Assembly (NCBI GenBank): GCA_016722945.1
Contig: JAEQMT010000037.1
Coordinates: forward strand, 124,001 to 188,000
Source of the DNA: Desulfofustis sp. PB-SRB1
GTDB lineage: Bacteria > Desulfobacterota > Desulfobulbia > Desulfobulbales > Desulfocapsaceae
Length of the DNA stretch: 64,000 nt
Direction of reading: 5' to 3'
The notes beneath the pieces are model-generated. The model saw only the letters and a program-made list of their open reading frames with translations, was not told the DNA's origin and did no database searches. Made by a program: the position numbers and the translations under genes. Positions 39,389 to 48,983 of the stretch are shown piece by piece. Positions within the stretch are counted from its first letter, which is position 1, and each line of letters starts with the position of its first letter.

Positions 39389-39524
39389 TTCAATTATCCA
39401 AACAGTGGTTTCATAAAGCTTCGCTCGTGGCTGATTATGCACTTTGTCTACCACATGCCTTTCGTGGGTGTAAACCCGGTTATTCTTAAAACGGGAGCAG
39501 GGACTGCGAATAGTGCTGGGTGAA

Positions 39525-39560
39525 CAAAAAAGCGGTTAAGCCATTTCGACCTAACCGCTT
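39525..39560 (-). terminator. Rho-independent terminator after tRNA-Arg
   Basis: Inverted repeat AAGCGGTTA (39530-39538) and TAACCGCTT (39552-39560), followed in the minus-strand direction by a run of six T. It begins about 9 bp past the tRNA 3' end, so it is the terminator of the tRNA transcript. Confidence 0.85.
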
Positions 39561-39568
39561 AATTTTAC

Positions 39569-39645
39569 TGGTACACCAGGAGCGATTCGAACGCCCGACC
39601 TACGGATTCGTAGTCCGTTGCTCTATCCAGCTGAGCTACTGGTGC
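39569..39645 (-). tRNA. tRNA-Arg (anticodon ACG)
   Basis: Folded by eye. Acceptor stem GCACCAG pairs with CTGGTGT, followed by ACCA encoded in the DNA. D arm is GCTC/GAGC. Anticodon stem ACGGA/TCCGT has loop CTACGAA giving anticodon ACG. T loop is TTCGAAT. All standard features are present in 77 nt. It lies between RNase E/G and a periplasmic protein gene; no integrase or duplicated tRNA end was seen next to it. Confidence 0.96.
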
Positions 39646-39687
39646 ATGTCTGCTACATGGTAGCGCACAATCCTCGGTAACTCAAGG

Positions 39688-41640
39688 TTATTTGTTGCCG
39701 GCGTCCTCTTTTTCCGCCTTTACAAAGCTGATATCGTGTTCGGTAGGCTTCATGGCCGGATCGGCGGAAATTACCAGTTCGGTCTGGTATTTTTCTTCCA
39801 GTTCCAACAGCTCGTGACGCTTGTTGTTGAGCAGAAAATGGGTAACCTCGAGGGGGAAGCGGCATTCAATCCTGGTGACCTGGCGCCGGCTGGCGCCGGT
39901 ATGAATGCGGCGCAGGTAGAACAGCGCCAGGGTCTCGACGGATCTGATTGTGCCGCGCCCACGGCAGTATTGGCATATTTGATAGTTACCCGATTCGATG
40001 GGGGAGCCGAGTTTCTGCCGCGATATCTGCATGAGCCCTAGACGAGAGATGCGGCTGACGTCAAACTTGGCCTTGTCCCGTTTCATCATCTGCTTGACCT
40101 TTTTTTCCACCTCGCGAATATTTTTGGTGACGCGCATATCGATGAAATCCACCACGATCAACCCACCCAGATCACGCAGTCGGAGCTGGCGGGCAAGCTC
40201 GGCGGCCGCCTCCATATTGGCTTGAAAAATAGTCTCCTCAAAATTCTTGCCCTTGGAGGTGGAGCCGGAGTTGACGTCGATGGAGACCAGCGCCTCGGTG
40301 GGCTCGATAACGATGGAGCCGCCGGACGGCAGGTTGACCCGCGGCTGGTAGATGGATTCGATCTGATCTTCGACGCTGTACTGGTTGAAGATCGGCCGCG
40401 CTCCGCGATGCAGCTTGACCCGCACCTTCTTTTGCCGGGCCGGCAGCATCTCGACGAAGTCCTGCACCTTTTCAAAGGCGGCGAGATCATCCACCATGAT
40501 TTCCTGAATCATCGGGTCGAAATGCTCGCGCAGAAAACGCATGACGCAGTCATGATCCTGATAGAGCAGGCCTACTCCCGCCAGAGTCTGGCCCTTGGTC
40601 TTGATCTCTTTCCAGAGCTTGATGAGAAAGCGCACGTCTCTGTTAAGTGCGGTCTTGGTCATGTCAATGCTGGCGGTGCGCACGATCCAGCCGACGCCTT
40701 CGGGAATCGGCAGCGCGTCCATAATCTCGCGCAACTCCCGGCGCCGCTCCTCGCCGGCGATCTTGCGGGAAATACCGTGCGAGTCGGAGCCCGGCATGAG
40801 GACCACGCAACGCCCCGGTATGGAGAGATAGGTGGTCATGTTGGCGCCCTTACTGCCCACCTCTTCCTTGACCACCTGAACCAGCATCTCCTGGCCTTTT
40901 TCCAGAACATCGGTGATGGACACCTTCTTCCACTGGTGGGCCTCCACCAGTTCGCGGATGTCGTCGCTGAGATCCTGGCGGAAATATTCGGGGTGGATCT
41001 CACTAAATGGCAAAAACCCGTTTTTTTCCGTGCCGTAATCGACAAAGGCGGCCTGCAGGTTGGGCTCAATCCCCGTCACCTTCGCCTTGTAGATGTTGTT
41101 GCGGGTGTTGATCCGGCTCACCGTGGTGACGTAGATGGACTCCAGCCGACCATCTTCCAGCAGGGCCAGGCGGCACTCCTCAGGTTCCTCGGCATTGATA
41201 AGCAGTTTCACCACGTTGGCGCGCTCGTCCTCCTCGCCCTCATCATCTTCGGGAACTGCCTGACTCTGCTCTTTTTTCGGTTTGGATTTTTTCCGCGGCC
41301 CGCGTCCCCGCTTTTTTTGCACTGGCGGTGGTTCCGCCTCCCCGGTTAGAGATGGTGCATCACCTGACGGTGCGGGCTCTTCAGCCTTGTCCTGTGCGCC
41401 AGTGACCGGGGGTGGTTCATCCTTGCTAGGGGCCGGGGGATGATCCGCTTTCGTCGCTTCCGCCGGCTGACCGTGATCTTTCACTGGAGCCTCGTCCGGT
41501 TCTGGCTTTGCCGGGGGTTTTGCGGCATCACCGGGCTCGGCGGTCACGGTACTTTTCCACCAGGCGCCGGTGGTGGCCTTACGCTGTTTCTCCGTGCCGG
41601 TGGTGTTTGTTGTCTCTTTTTTCTCTTGTTGATTTGCCAT
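39688..41640 (-). CDS. rng: Ribonuclease E/G family endoribonuclease
   Basis: A 650-aa protein. Residues 1-125 are a low-complexity Pro/Glu/Lys-rich extension ending in basic KKRGRGPRKKSKPKKEQSQ. The catalytic part begins with LLINAEEPEECRLALLEDGR and includes an S1 RNA-binding insert (YKAKVTGIEPNLQAAFVDYG). Catalytic Asp residues lie in ALVSIDVNSGS and GLIVVDFIDMRVTK; the zinc-link motif is CQYCRGRGTI. It cleaves single-stranded RNA in rRNA maturation and mRNA decay. Having the disordered segment at the N-terminus instead of the long C-terminal scaffold of E. coli RNase E is notable. The symbol rng or rne is interchangeable here. Confidence 0.92.
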   Translation of the reverse strand: MANQQEKKETTNTTGTEKQRKATTGAWWKSTVTAEPGDAAKPPAKPEPDEAPVKDHGQPAEATKADHPPAPSKDEPPPVTGAQDKAEEPAPSGDAPSLTGEAEPPPVQKKRGRGPRKKSKPKKEQSQAVPEDDEGEEDERANVVKLLINAEEPEECRLALLEDGRLESIYVTTVSRINTRNNIYKAKVTGIEPNLQAAFVDYGTEKNGFLPFSEIHPEYFRQDLSDDIRELVEAHQWKKVSITDVLEKGQEMLVQVVKEEVGSKGANMTTYLSIPGRCVVLMPGSDSHGISRKIAGEERRRELREIMDALPIPEGVGWIVRTASIDMTKTALNRDVRFLIKLWKEIKTKGQTLAGVGLLYQDHDCVMRFLREHFDPMIQEIMVDDLAAFEKVQDFVEMLPARQKKVRVKLHRGARPIFNQYSVEDQIESIYQPRVNLPSGGSIVIEPTEALVSIDVNSGSTSKGKNFEETIFQANMEAAAELARQLRLRDLGGLIVVDFIDMRVTKNIREVEKKVKQMMKRDKAKFDVSRISRLGLMQISRQKLGSPIESGNYQICQYCRGRGTIRSVETLALFYLRRIHTGASRRQVTRIECRFPLEVTHFLLNNKRHELLELEEKYQTELVISADPAMKPTEHDISFVKAEKEDAGNK

Positions 41641-41906
41641 GGTTTGGGTACTGCCGCCCGATGAAAACCGGCCGGCGAAAAGATTATGTGCGAGAGGTAT
41701 CTTTTGGACGATAAATATAAATTATGCGGAAACTACAGCCAATCCCCTTTATTGGCAAGGCAAAACTCTAATTTTGCCTTGACACTGAACAGGCCTCCCC
41801 GTACACTTCACGCCTTGATCGTCTTCCTGCAATACTACTGACAATTGGCCGCTAAAACCTCGTATCACGGCGGGCACGATATCTACCCGCCGAAAAGGAG
41901 TGCACC

Positions 41907-44207
41907 GTGACCATCCGTTTTTTGCAATACCCCTGGCTGATCATATGCTGTTGCGTCTTTATCTTCGGGGTGTATCCCGTCCATGGACAGGAATCCTTAT
42001 CCACCGAGGAGTGGGATATAACGGCGGATCGCATCATCCGTTTCGATGATCCGCTCAGCGTGGTTGCCGAAGGTAATATCGAACTGGTCAAACGTCGATT
42101 GCAGCCCCCACCACCGCCCAAAGTCGAAGAGGAAATCACCGAATGGTCGGTGCTGCTGGAAGAGGAACCGGAAATAAGCGAGCCCACCCCGGAAGATGTC
42201 GAAGCCGCTGAACAGGAACCTCAATATATCACCGAAATTACGGTCAAGGCCGACTGGGTCGCCTACGACATGGCCCTGGGTGTTATCCGCGCCCGCGGCA
42301 ATATCTCCGTGGTAACCGATGAGGAGCAGCTTTACGCCGAGCAGGCCACCATCAACCTGGAGCAGGAAACGGGGAGTTTCAAACAGGCGACCATCATCCG
42401 CGACACCCTTGATATGCACCTGGAGGGCGCGGTTATTGAGAAAACCGGCTACAGGACCTATCACATCGAAGACGGCTGGGTCATCACCTGTAAAGTAGAA
42501 GAGGGCGAAACGGCGCCCTGGAGCTTCGCCGCCAAGGATGCGGTCATCGAACAGGACGGCTATGCAACCCTCAAGCATGCCCGCTTCCGGGTTAAAGACG
42601 TACCGCTTCTCTACTCCCCCTACCTTATCGTACCGGTGAAAACCAAGCGTCAGACCGGTTTCCTGCTGCCGGAGCTGGGTGCCAGCAAGAATAACGGCTT
42701 CTCCTTCAATCTGCCGTTTTTCTGGAATATTTCAGACTCCGCCGATATGACCATCTACACCGAGTATATGGTCAATCGCGGCTATATGCCTGGTCTTGAA
42801 TTTCGTTACGTGAAAGAGGATACCGATTTTGCCACCTTTATGGCCAACTATCTCTATGATAATCTCACCGATCCTTCCGAGACGGACTATTACCAGTCCA
42901 CCGGTTTTACCCATGACAACAAGGATCGGTACTGGCTGCGCGGCAAGGCAAATCATGATTTCGGGGGCGGTTGGACGTCGCGGCTCGATGTGGATGTGGT
43001 CTCTGATCGTGACTACCTCACCGAGTTCAACACCGGTATCACCGGCTTCAGCAGCAGCAATGACCTGTTTCTCGAACAGTTCGGACGCAGCCTGGAAAAC
43101 AGAACCGATGATCAGCGCACCAACAATTTCGGGGTGTTGAAATCTTGGGGACCGATGTCGCTGACCGGCAATTTTCTCGCCATCAACGACGTACGGGCCA
43201 ACAAGAGCGGCGACAGCCCTTTGTGGAACCTGCCCTCAATCGACTTTACCGGCGCCCTGCCCCTTGAGAGTTTCGGCAATCTCACCTTCGAGTGGGATAC
43301 CGACTACGTCAACTTCTGGCGCGAAGAAGGAGTAGGCGGCCATCGTTTCGATATCTACCCCCGGCTCTCAGCCCCGGTGCCGCTTGGCTCGTATCTGGAA
43401 TCACGGGCTGAAGTGGGGGTCCGTGACACTTTCTATAACGTGCAGACCTACGGCGATGCCACTTGGGATGATAGCGACAGCCAAAACCGGCTGCTGTTTG
43501 ACGTCAACACCGAAGTCGCCACCACGTTGATGCGGGTATTTGCGCTTTCCGGCGAAGGCGCCGACGGCTTTCGCCACGAACTGCGTCCCTATGTAGGATA
43601 TGTTTATGTGCCCGACGTCGATCAAACCGATTTACCAATTTATGACAGTGTTGACAGGATCTCCCAGGAAAACCAGTTTGCCTATGGGATCGACAACTTC
43701 TTTGATCTGATGAACGGTACCTCCACTGCTCGCGACTACGGGTCATTTAAAATCAGACAGTCGTACAGCTTGATCGACACCGATTCAGATGAGCCGTTCT
43801 CCGATATCAACATGCGGCTGCGGATGGAACCGCTGCTTCAGTTCTTTCTTGATTATCGCACCGATTTGAGCGTCTATGGCAACGGATTTGTCCGCCATGA
43901 CCTGGAAGGCAGGTACACCAACAGCCGTGGCGATCGATTCGGCCTGCAGTATGTGCTTGACGATACCGACGGCACCGAACAGATAAATGCCCTGGTTGAG
44001 TCAGTAGTGTTTGCGAACTGGAGCACCCGGTTCAGCATCGAGCATTCCCTGGCCGACAAAGAGACCAACGAAGCCAATCTTGCCCTTATTTATCAGGCGC
44101 TCTGCTGGTCGGTGGAATTTGCCGGCTCATACACCCCGTCCGACAATTCCATCTGGGTGTTGTTCCGGCTCGCCAACATCGGCGTACCCATCGGTTTCAG
44201 TTACTGA
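41907..44207 (+). CDS. lptD: LPS-assembly outer-membrane protein LptD
   Basis: A 766-aa protein with signal peptide (WLIICCCVFIFGVYPVHG). The periplasmic OstA/LptA-like domain spans about residues 30-210 (WDITADRIIRFDDPLSVVAE and LGVIRARGNISVVTDEEQLY). The barrel follows (SPYLIVPVKTKRQTGFLLPE) and ends near IGVPIGFSY. It inserts lipopolysaccharide into the outer leaflet. It starts with GTG 41907 after AAGGAG. A hairpin (CGGCGGG 41868-41874, CCCGCCG 41886-41892) sits just before the ribosome binding site. It is the first gene of a plus-strand run with the DHH, mltB and mltA genes. Confidence 0.9.
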   Translation: MTIRFLQYPWLIICCCVFIFGVYPVHGQESLSTEEWDITADRIIRFDDPLSVVAEGNIELVKRRLQPPPPPKVEEEITEWSVLLEEEPEISEPTPEDVEAAEQEPQYITEITVKADWVAYDMALGVIRARGNISVVTDEEQLYAEQATINLEQETGSFKQATIIRDTLDMHLEGAVIEKTGYRTYHIEDGWVITCKVEEGETAPWSFAAKDAVIEQDGYATLKHARFRVKDVPLLYSPYLIVPVKTKRQTGFLLPELGASKNNGFSFNLPFFWNISDSADMTIYTEYMVNRGYMPGLEFRYVKEDTDFATFMANYLYDNLTDPSETDYYQSTGFTHDNKDRYWLRGKANHDFGGGWTSRLDVDVVSDRDYLTEFNTGITGFSSSNDLFLEQFGRSLENRTDDQRTNNFGVLKSWGPMSLTGNFLAINDVRANKSGDSPLWNLPSIDFTGALPLESFGNLTFEWDTDYVNFWREEGVGGHRFDIYPRLSAPVPLGSYLESRAEVGVRDTFYNVQTYGDATWDDSDSQNRLLFDVNTEVATTLMRVFALSGEGADGFRHELRPYVGYVYVPDVDQTDLPIYDSVDRISQENQFAYGIDNFFDLMNGTSTARDYGSFKIRQSYSLIDTDSDEPFSDINMRLRMEPLLQFFLDYRTDLSVYGNGFVRHDLEGRYTNSRGDRFGLQYVLDDTDGTEQINALVESVVFANWSTRFSIEHSLADKETNEANLALIYQALCWSVEFAGSYTPSDNSIWVLFRLANIGVPIGFSY

Positions 44208-44249
44208 TCGGCAGCATCGACCCGATCTTCGGCTACCCGCCACCATGTG

Positions 44250-45236
44250 ATGCCCACCAGCTCATCCACCAACAAGCCGGCCGGCTACGATGTGTTCAAC
44301 GGCGATGCCGACGGGCTCTGCGCCCTGCACCAATTGCGGCTGGCCGAGCCTGTCGAGGAAGCAGTGCTGGTTACCGGGATCAAGCGCGATATTGCACTGC
44401 TTAAAAACATCGAGGATGTGCGCGACAGCATCATTACGGTACTCGACATCTCCCTGGATGTGAACCGGGAGTCCCTTGCAAAACTATTGGCGGCAGGCAA
44501 TCGGATCACCTATGTAGATCACCACTTTGCCGGTGATATCCCCACCTCGACCGCCTTTGATTATCGCATCGATCCATCGCCTGATACCTGCACCTCACTG
44601 CTGGTGAACGAGCTGCTTGGCGGGCGCCATGTAGGCTGGGCACTGTGCGGCGCCTTTGGCGACAATCTGCACCCGCGGGCACACGCACTGGCGGCGGATA
44701 CCGGGTTTAGCTCCTCTCAGCTGGAGAAACTCAAAGAGATCGGCGAGTTGCTCAACTACAACGGCTATGGCGGCAGTCTTGCCGATCTCTATTTTCATCC
44801 CCGTGATTTATATACATCACTGCATAAGTATAGTGACCCGTTTGACTATTTCGAGCAGTCGACGGCGTTACGCACCCTGCGCCTTGGCTATCGCAACGAT
44901 ATGGCTATGGCGCTGGCCCAGCCGTTATTCAGTAAACAGGGGACGAACCGGGTATTCAGATTCCCGGACAACGCCTGGGCACGCAGGATATCAGGGGTTT
45001 TCACCAACCTCAAGGCGCGGGAAAACCCCACCGGCGCCCATGCCCTGATCACCGAAAACGAAGATGATACATTGCGCATCAGTGTACGCGCCCCGCTTAC
45101 TCACCGCCAGGGGGCTGATCTGCTCTGCCGCGCCTTTCCCACCGGCGGCGGCCGGGCCGCGGCAGCCGGCATCAACAACCTGCCGGCCGATCGGCTCGAC
45201 GCATTTCTGCACGCCTTTACCAACGCCTTTAAATGA
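44250..45236 (+). CDS. DHH-family phosphoesterase
   Basis: A 328-aa protein (an in-frame GTG at 44247 adds one residue). Motifs: FNGDADGLCALHQLRL, ITVLDISLDVN, ITYVDHHFAGD (DHH motif, about residue 90) and a C-terminal DHHA1-like GGGRAAAAGINNLP. Members hydrolyse phosphodiester bonds in short oligonucleotides, cyclic dinucleotides or related molecules using Mn. No second domain shows which. It starts 43 bp after lptD and its stop touches the mltB start, so it lies in the same transcription unit. Confidence 0.85.
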   Translation: MPTSSSTNKPAGYDVFNGDADGLCALHQLRLAEPVEEAVLVTGIKRDIALLKNIEDVRDSIITVLDISLDVNRESLAKLLAAGNRITYVDHHFAGDIPTSTAFDYRIDPSPDTCTSLLVNELLGGRHVGWALCGAFGDNLHPRAHALAADTGFSSSQLEKLKEIGELLNYNGYGGSLADLYFHPRDLYTSLHKYSDPFDYFEQSTALRTLRLGYRNDMAMALAQPLFSKQGTNRVFRFPDNAWARRISGVFTNLKARENPTGAHALITENEDDTLRISVRAPLTHRQGADLLCRAFPTGGGRAAAAGINNLPADRLDAFLHAFTNAFK

Positions 45237-45237
45237 T

Positions 45238-46335
45238 ATGATACCGACTACCATTTCTCGTTCACCTACGACGTCAACGCCCATCTCTCTTATTAACCGG
45301 CCCGGCATGCTTGTCTGCGCGCTGCTTGCGGCACTGCTGATAGCCATCGGAGTTCCGCTTGCAGCGGCGGAAAAACCGTTGGCGGCTGATCTCGTCACCG
45401 ATGGCCAGCCCATCGATCTTACCAGCACCCGGTACCAGGAACTCTTTGCCGAGCTCCATGACGAGTATGGCTTCACAGCCGAAGAACTCCACCAGCTTTT
45501 TGCCGGCGTACAAATCAGCAAGCGGGTCCTGGAGCTGATGGACAAGCAGTGGGAGGCCAAGCCCTACTATCTTTATCGCCCGCTCTTCGTTACCCCGGCG
45601 ACCATTGCCAAGGGCAAACAAAAGCTGGCGGAGCATAGGGAACTGCTTGACCGGATCGAGATTGAATTCGGGGTCAACCGGGAGGTGATCATCGCCATCT
45701 GGGGTATCGAATCCCGGTTTGGCACGCACCGCGGCAGCTTCAACGTGTTTCAAACCCTCAACACCCTCTTTGACGCCTACCCGCGCCGCTCGAGCTTCTT
45801 TCGCACCCAGCTTGTTCACTTCCTGCTGCTATGCCGGGAAAACAACATCGACCCACTCACCGTGGACGGCTCTTACGCCGGCGCCTTCGGCCAACCGCAA
45901 TTCATTCCGTCCAGTTTTCGTGAGTATGCGGTGAGTTTTGACGGCAACGAGACCCGCGATATGTTCGACTCCATCGACGACATCCTCGCCTCCATCGCCA
46001 GCTATCTGGGGCGTCACGGCTTTACTCTTGATACGCCGCTCTATGAGGATATCGGCTCCGAACTCAAATCACAGGAACTGATCAGCGCCCATCTCAAAGG
46101 CAGGAAAGCAAAGGTGGACTACCAACTGGTAAGCAGCGTCCAAGGCATCGACCTGCCCACCCCGCCCGGCGGCAAAAAAGTGACCATTGTCGGGCTTGAA
46201 AAAAATCCGCTCACCGGCGGCGGCTACCGCTTCGTGGCCGGTTATCCCAATTTCCAGGCGATTACCGCCTGGAACCACTCCAACCGCTACGCCATGGCGG
46301 TGGCCGAGCTAGCCGAATCGATCACCATTGAGTAA
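45238..46335 (+). CDS. mltB: Lytic murein transglycosylase B
   Basis: A 365-aa enzyme starting at ATG 45238, one base after the DHH gene stop. A signal/anchor helix (MLVCALLAALLIAIGVPLAAA) is preceded by about 22 polar residues. The catalytic Glu lies in IAIWGIESRFGTHRGSF (about residue 160), and SYAGAFGQPQFIPSSF follows, both typical of MltB/SltB. It cleaves peptidoglycan with formation of 1,6-anhydromuramic ends. No lipobox Cys is evident. The mltA start overlaps its 3' end by 8 bp. Confidence 0.9.
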   Translation: MIPTTISRSPTTSTPISLINRPGMLVCALLAALLIAIGVPLAAAEKPLAADLVTDGQPIDLTSTRYQELFAELHDEYGFTAEELHQLFAGVQISKRVLELMDKQWEAKPYYLYRPLFVTPATIAKGKQKLAEHRELLDRIEIEFGVNREVIIAIWGIESRFGTHRGSFNVFQTLNTLFDAYPRRSSFFRTQLVHFLLLCRENNIDPLTVDGSYAGAFGQPQFIPSSFREYAVSFDGNETRDMFDSIDDILASIASYLGRHGFTLDTPLYEDIGSELKSQELISAHLKGRKAKVDYQLVSSVQGIDLPTPPGGKKVTIVGLEKNPLTGGGYRFVAGYPNFQAITAWNHSNRYAMAVAELAESITIE

Positions 46336-47518
46336 CAATGATCCCGGCGGCTGGCGCCTCCGGCGCCAGCTTTCCATAGTTGTGGTGTGGATTATACTGG
46401 CCGGGGCCACCTTCGCCCGCGGTGCACCGGAGATAGACACTCCGCCACCCTTTTTTATCGATGACGGCTCCCGGCAGAGCCTGAACGTCGCCCTAGACGC
46501 CCAGATATCCTGGCTGACGGAGCTCGACCATACCCAGCAGTTTGCCCTGGGCTCAACCCGGATCAGCAGCCGGAAACTGCTGCACACTGTTCGCTCGTTT
46601 AAAGAACTCATCGAGGCGGATCTCAATCCGGTTGGTCTGAACGAGGCGCTGCGCCGCTCCTTCTCCCTGGTGAAAAGCCCCGGCCGTAACGGCAGCGGAA
46701 AGATGCTGGTAACCGGCTATTATGAACCGCTTTTTGCCGGCAGCCTCACCCCTGACGGTGGATGCCGATACCCGCTCTATGGGTTGCCGGATGATCTGAT
46801 CAGCATCGATAAAGGCGGCAGGCGGGTCATCGGCCGCCGGACAGACACAGGCAATCCAGCACCTTACTGGAGCCGAAGCGCGATCGAGACGAACGGGCTG
46901 CTCCGCGGTAACGAACTGGTCTATTTGTGCGATCCGTTTGATGCCTACCTGCTCCACATTCAAGGGTCGGGCCGTATTCGTCTGAGCGATGGCACGGTGA
47001 AGTCGGTTCGATTCGCCGGTTCTAACGGGCTGGAGTATATGAGCCTGGGCAAGCTGTTCGTGGATCGGGGAATTATGGAACTCAGCGAGGTCAGCATTCC
47101 CGCGATGCGCGACTATTTCAGCGATCATCCGGAGAAGCTCACCCAGATGCTTCATCATAACCCACGTTATATCTTTTTTGGCTTCGGAGACAAAGGTCCG
47201 CCCCATGGCTCGCTCTCCATAGCCCTTACCGCCGGGCGCTCGGTGGCGGTTGATGATACATCCTGGCCTCCCGGCATCGGTTATCTTGTCAGCCGGCGGC
47301 CGGTACTGGATGGTAACGGCGCCATCAATCACTGGCGCCCGTTCGGACGCTTCGTGGTGGTTCAGGACAGCGGCACCGCCATTACCGGGCCTGGCCGGGT
47401 AGACATCTTCTGGGGCAATGATGAGTATGCTGAAGTAAGCGCCGGCATCATGAAAGAAGAGGGTGAGCTCTATATCCTGGTGGCAAAAAGTTCAGATGAA
47501 CTGGGGGATAGCCGCTAA
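46328..47518 (+). CDS. mltA: Membrane-bound lytic murein transglycosylase A
   Basis: A 396-aa protein. N-terminal helix LSIVVVWIILAGATFARG is a signal or anchor. The MltA domain shows LVTGYYEPLFAGSL (about residue 135) and DAYLLHIQGSGRIRL (about 205). The 3D domain near the end holds VVVQDSGTAITGPGRVDIFWG, with the catalytic Asp in the DSG/DIFWG stretch. TTG 46328, overlapping the mltB stop, is the start chosen. Two different lytic transglycosylases in one unit after lptD make this an envelope-maintenance cluster. Confidence 0.88.
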   Translation: MSNNDPGGWRLRRQLSIVVVWIILAGATFARGAPEIDTPPPFFIDDGSRQSLNVALDAQISWLTELDHTQQFALGSTRISSRKLLHTVRSFKELIEADLNPVGLNEALRRSFSLVKSPGRNGSGKMLVTGYYEPLFAGSLTPDGGCRYPLYGLPDDLISIDKGGRRVIGRRTDTGNPAPYWSRSAIETNGLLRGNELVYLCDPFDAYLLHIQGSGRIRLSDGTVKSVRFAGSNGLEYMSLGKLFVDRGIMELSEVSIPAMRDYFSDHPEKLTQMLHHNPRYIFFGFGDKGPPHGSLSIALTAGRSVAVDDTSWPPGIGYLVSRRPVLDGNGAINHWRPFGRFVVVQDSGTAITGPGRVDIFWGNDEYAEVSAGIMKEEGELYILVAKSSDELGDSR

Positions 47519-47614
47519 TACCCAGCTGCTGCAATACGGACTCTTCGTGATATCAAAATGTTGCTAACCGAGCGTGGCGGCGCCGAAAAAAACCCTGAAA
47601 GTGCCTTGAACCGC

Positions 47615-47641
47615 CATTCCCACGAAAGCTGGAATCCAGTA
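47615..47641. repeat. Degenerate REP-like repeat unit
   Basis: CATTCCCACGAAAGCTGGAA followed by TCCAGTAA is a slightly decayed form of the dispersed motif ATTCCCGCGAAAGCGGGAAT that I know from many proteobacterial genomes. It is a short imperfect palindrome in the 230-bp gap before the aminotransferase gene. Nothing else was seen in this gap. Confidence 0.5.
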
Positions 47642-47748
47642 ATTTCTATTAGTTATGGTTGCCGGATCAAGCCATGCACGATGTATGCAGAGGGTTTTAC
47701 GAGAACCTCAGACTGAATAAATCCGAAAAACTTCACCGAACAGAAAAT

Positions 47749-48954
47749 ATGAATAAACCACTCCGACTGGCTGCAAGAGTCGACAATCTCGGCATTGAAA
47801 CTGCCTTTGTGGTGGCCGCCCAGACAAAAGCCCATGCCGATGCGGGCAATACGGTCTACCCGTTCCATCTCGGAGACCTGAACCTCGCCACCCCGGAACA
47901 TATCATCGAAGCGGCATACCGGGCGATGAAAGAGGGCAAAAACGGCTATACCCCCAATGCCGGCATCCCCCAACTCCGTGAGGCGCTGGCGGAGATGGCC
48001 AACCGCACCAGAAACACCTCGTACTCCATGGACCACGTGGCCATTCAGCCGGGCGGCAAGCCGGTTATTGCAAAATTTCTGCTTGCCGTCATGAACCCCG
48101 GCGATGAGGTGCTCTACCCGAATCCCGGCTTTCCCATCTACGAATCGCAAATCCGTTTTCATGGAGGGGTGGCCGTCCCCTACTCCATCGTCGCGGGAGC
48201 GACAAACTTCTCTTTTGACATTGACGCCATTGAACGATCAATCAGCAATAAAACCCGTATCCTGATTATCAATGATTTGCATAACCCCACCGGGGCGGAA
48301 TGCAGCCCGGAGGATCGACGGCGAATCGCGGCTCTGGCAGTCAAGCATGACCTTCTGGTACTGCTGGATGAGGCCTACTTTGATGTTCGTTTCGAAGGTG
48401 TCTCCGCCTCTCTGGTTTCCGAGCCGGGCATGGTGGAGAGAAGCGTGATCCTCTACACCTTCTCCAAACGCTTCGCCATGACCGGCTGGCGGATAGGAGC
48501 CGCCCTGGGACCAGAAGAGCTGATCGACATCATCATCAAACTCAATGTCAATGATGAGTCCTGCACCAGCCATGCCGGCCAATACGCCGCACTCGAAGCC
48601 TTGCACGGAAACCAGAGTGGAGCGGAGTTGATTCTCACCACCCTGAAGAAACGAAGAGATCTCTGTGTTGAGTTGCTGAACAATATCGAGGGCGTCCACT
48701 GTTTCAAACCGGATACAACCTTCTACCTCTACCCTGATGTAACGGAGGCAATGGCTGCAAAGGGGTGCAGCGAATACAACCACTTTCTCTCGGAGGTGCT
48801 GAACCATACCGGCGTTTCCATGTGCGCCCGATCACACTTCGGTTCACCGCTGCCGGGCGAACAAAGAAAGTACCTGCGCGTGGCCTATTCAGGAATTACC
48901 CGTGCATCGATAGAAGAAGGGCTGAAAAAACTCAAACAGTATCTTGAAAAGTAG
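47749..48954 (+). CDS. PLP-dependent aminotransferase, class I/II
   Basis: A 401-aa fold-type I aminotransferase from ATG 47749. Motifs: GYTPNAGIPQLREALAEM, YPNPGFPIYESQ, NDLHNPTGAECS, VLLDEAYFDV and the PLP-lysine site YTFSKRFAMTGWRIG (about residue 240). The C-terminal RVAYSG contains the carboxylate-binding Arg. It resembles aspartate/aromatic or LL-diaminopimelate-type aminotransferases; the amino donor cannot be fixed from the sequence. It is monocistronic or paired with the following SAM hydrolase gene, 29 bp downstream. Confidence 0.85.
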   Translation: MNKPLRLAARVDNLGIETAFVVAAQTKAHADAGNTVYPFHLGDLNLATPEHIIEAAYRAMKEGKNGYTPNAGIPQLREALAEMANRTRNTSYSMDHVAIQPGGKPVIAKFLLAVMNPGDEVLYPNPGFPIYESQIRFHGGVAVPYSIVAGATNFSFDIDAIERSISNKTRILIINDLHNPTGAECSPEDRRRIAALAVKHDLLVLLDEAYFDVRFEGVSASLVSEPGMVERSVILYTFSKRFAMTGWRIGAALGPEELIDIIIKLNVNDESCTSHAGQYAALEALHGNQSGAELILTTLKKRRDLCVELLNNIEGVHCFKPDTTFYLYPDVTEAMAAKGCSEYNHFLSEVLNHTGVSMCARSHFGSPLPGEQRKYLRVAYSGITRASIEEGLKKLKQYLEK

Positions 48955-48983
48955 ATTCAAAAATCGGGCCGGGATACACTACC

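Noticed and set aside
39569-39645. tRNA-Arg as the integration site of a mobile element
   Set aside because: No integrase gene and no repeated tRNA 3' end were found; BREX lies about 12 kb away and is not bordered by the tRNA.
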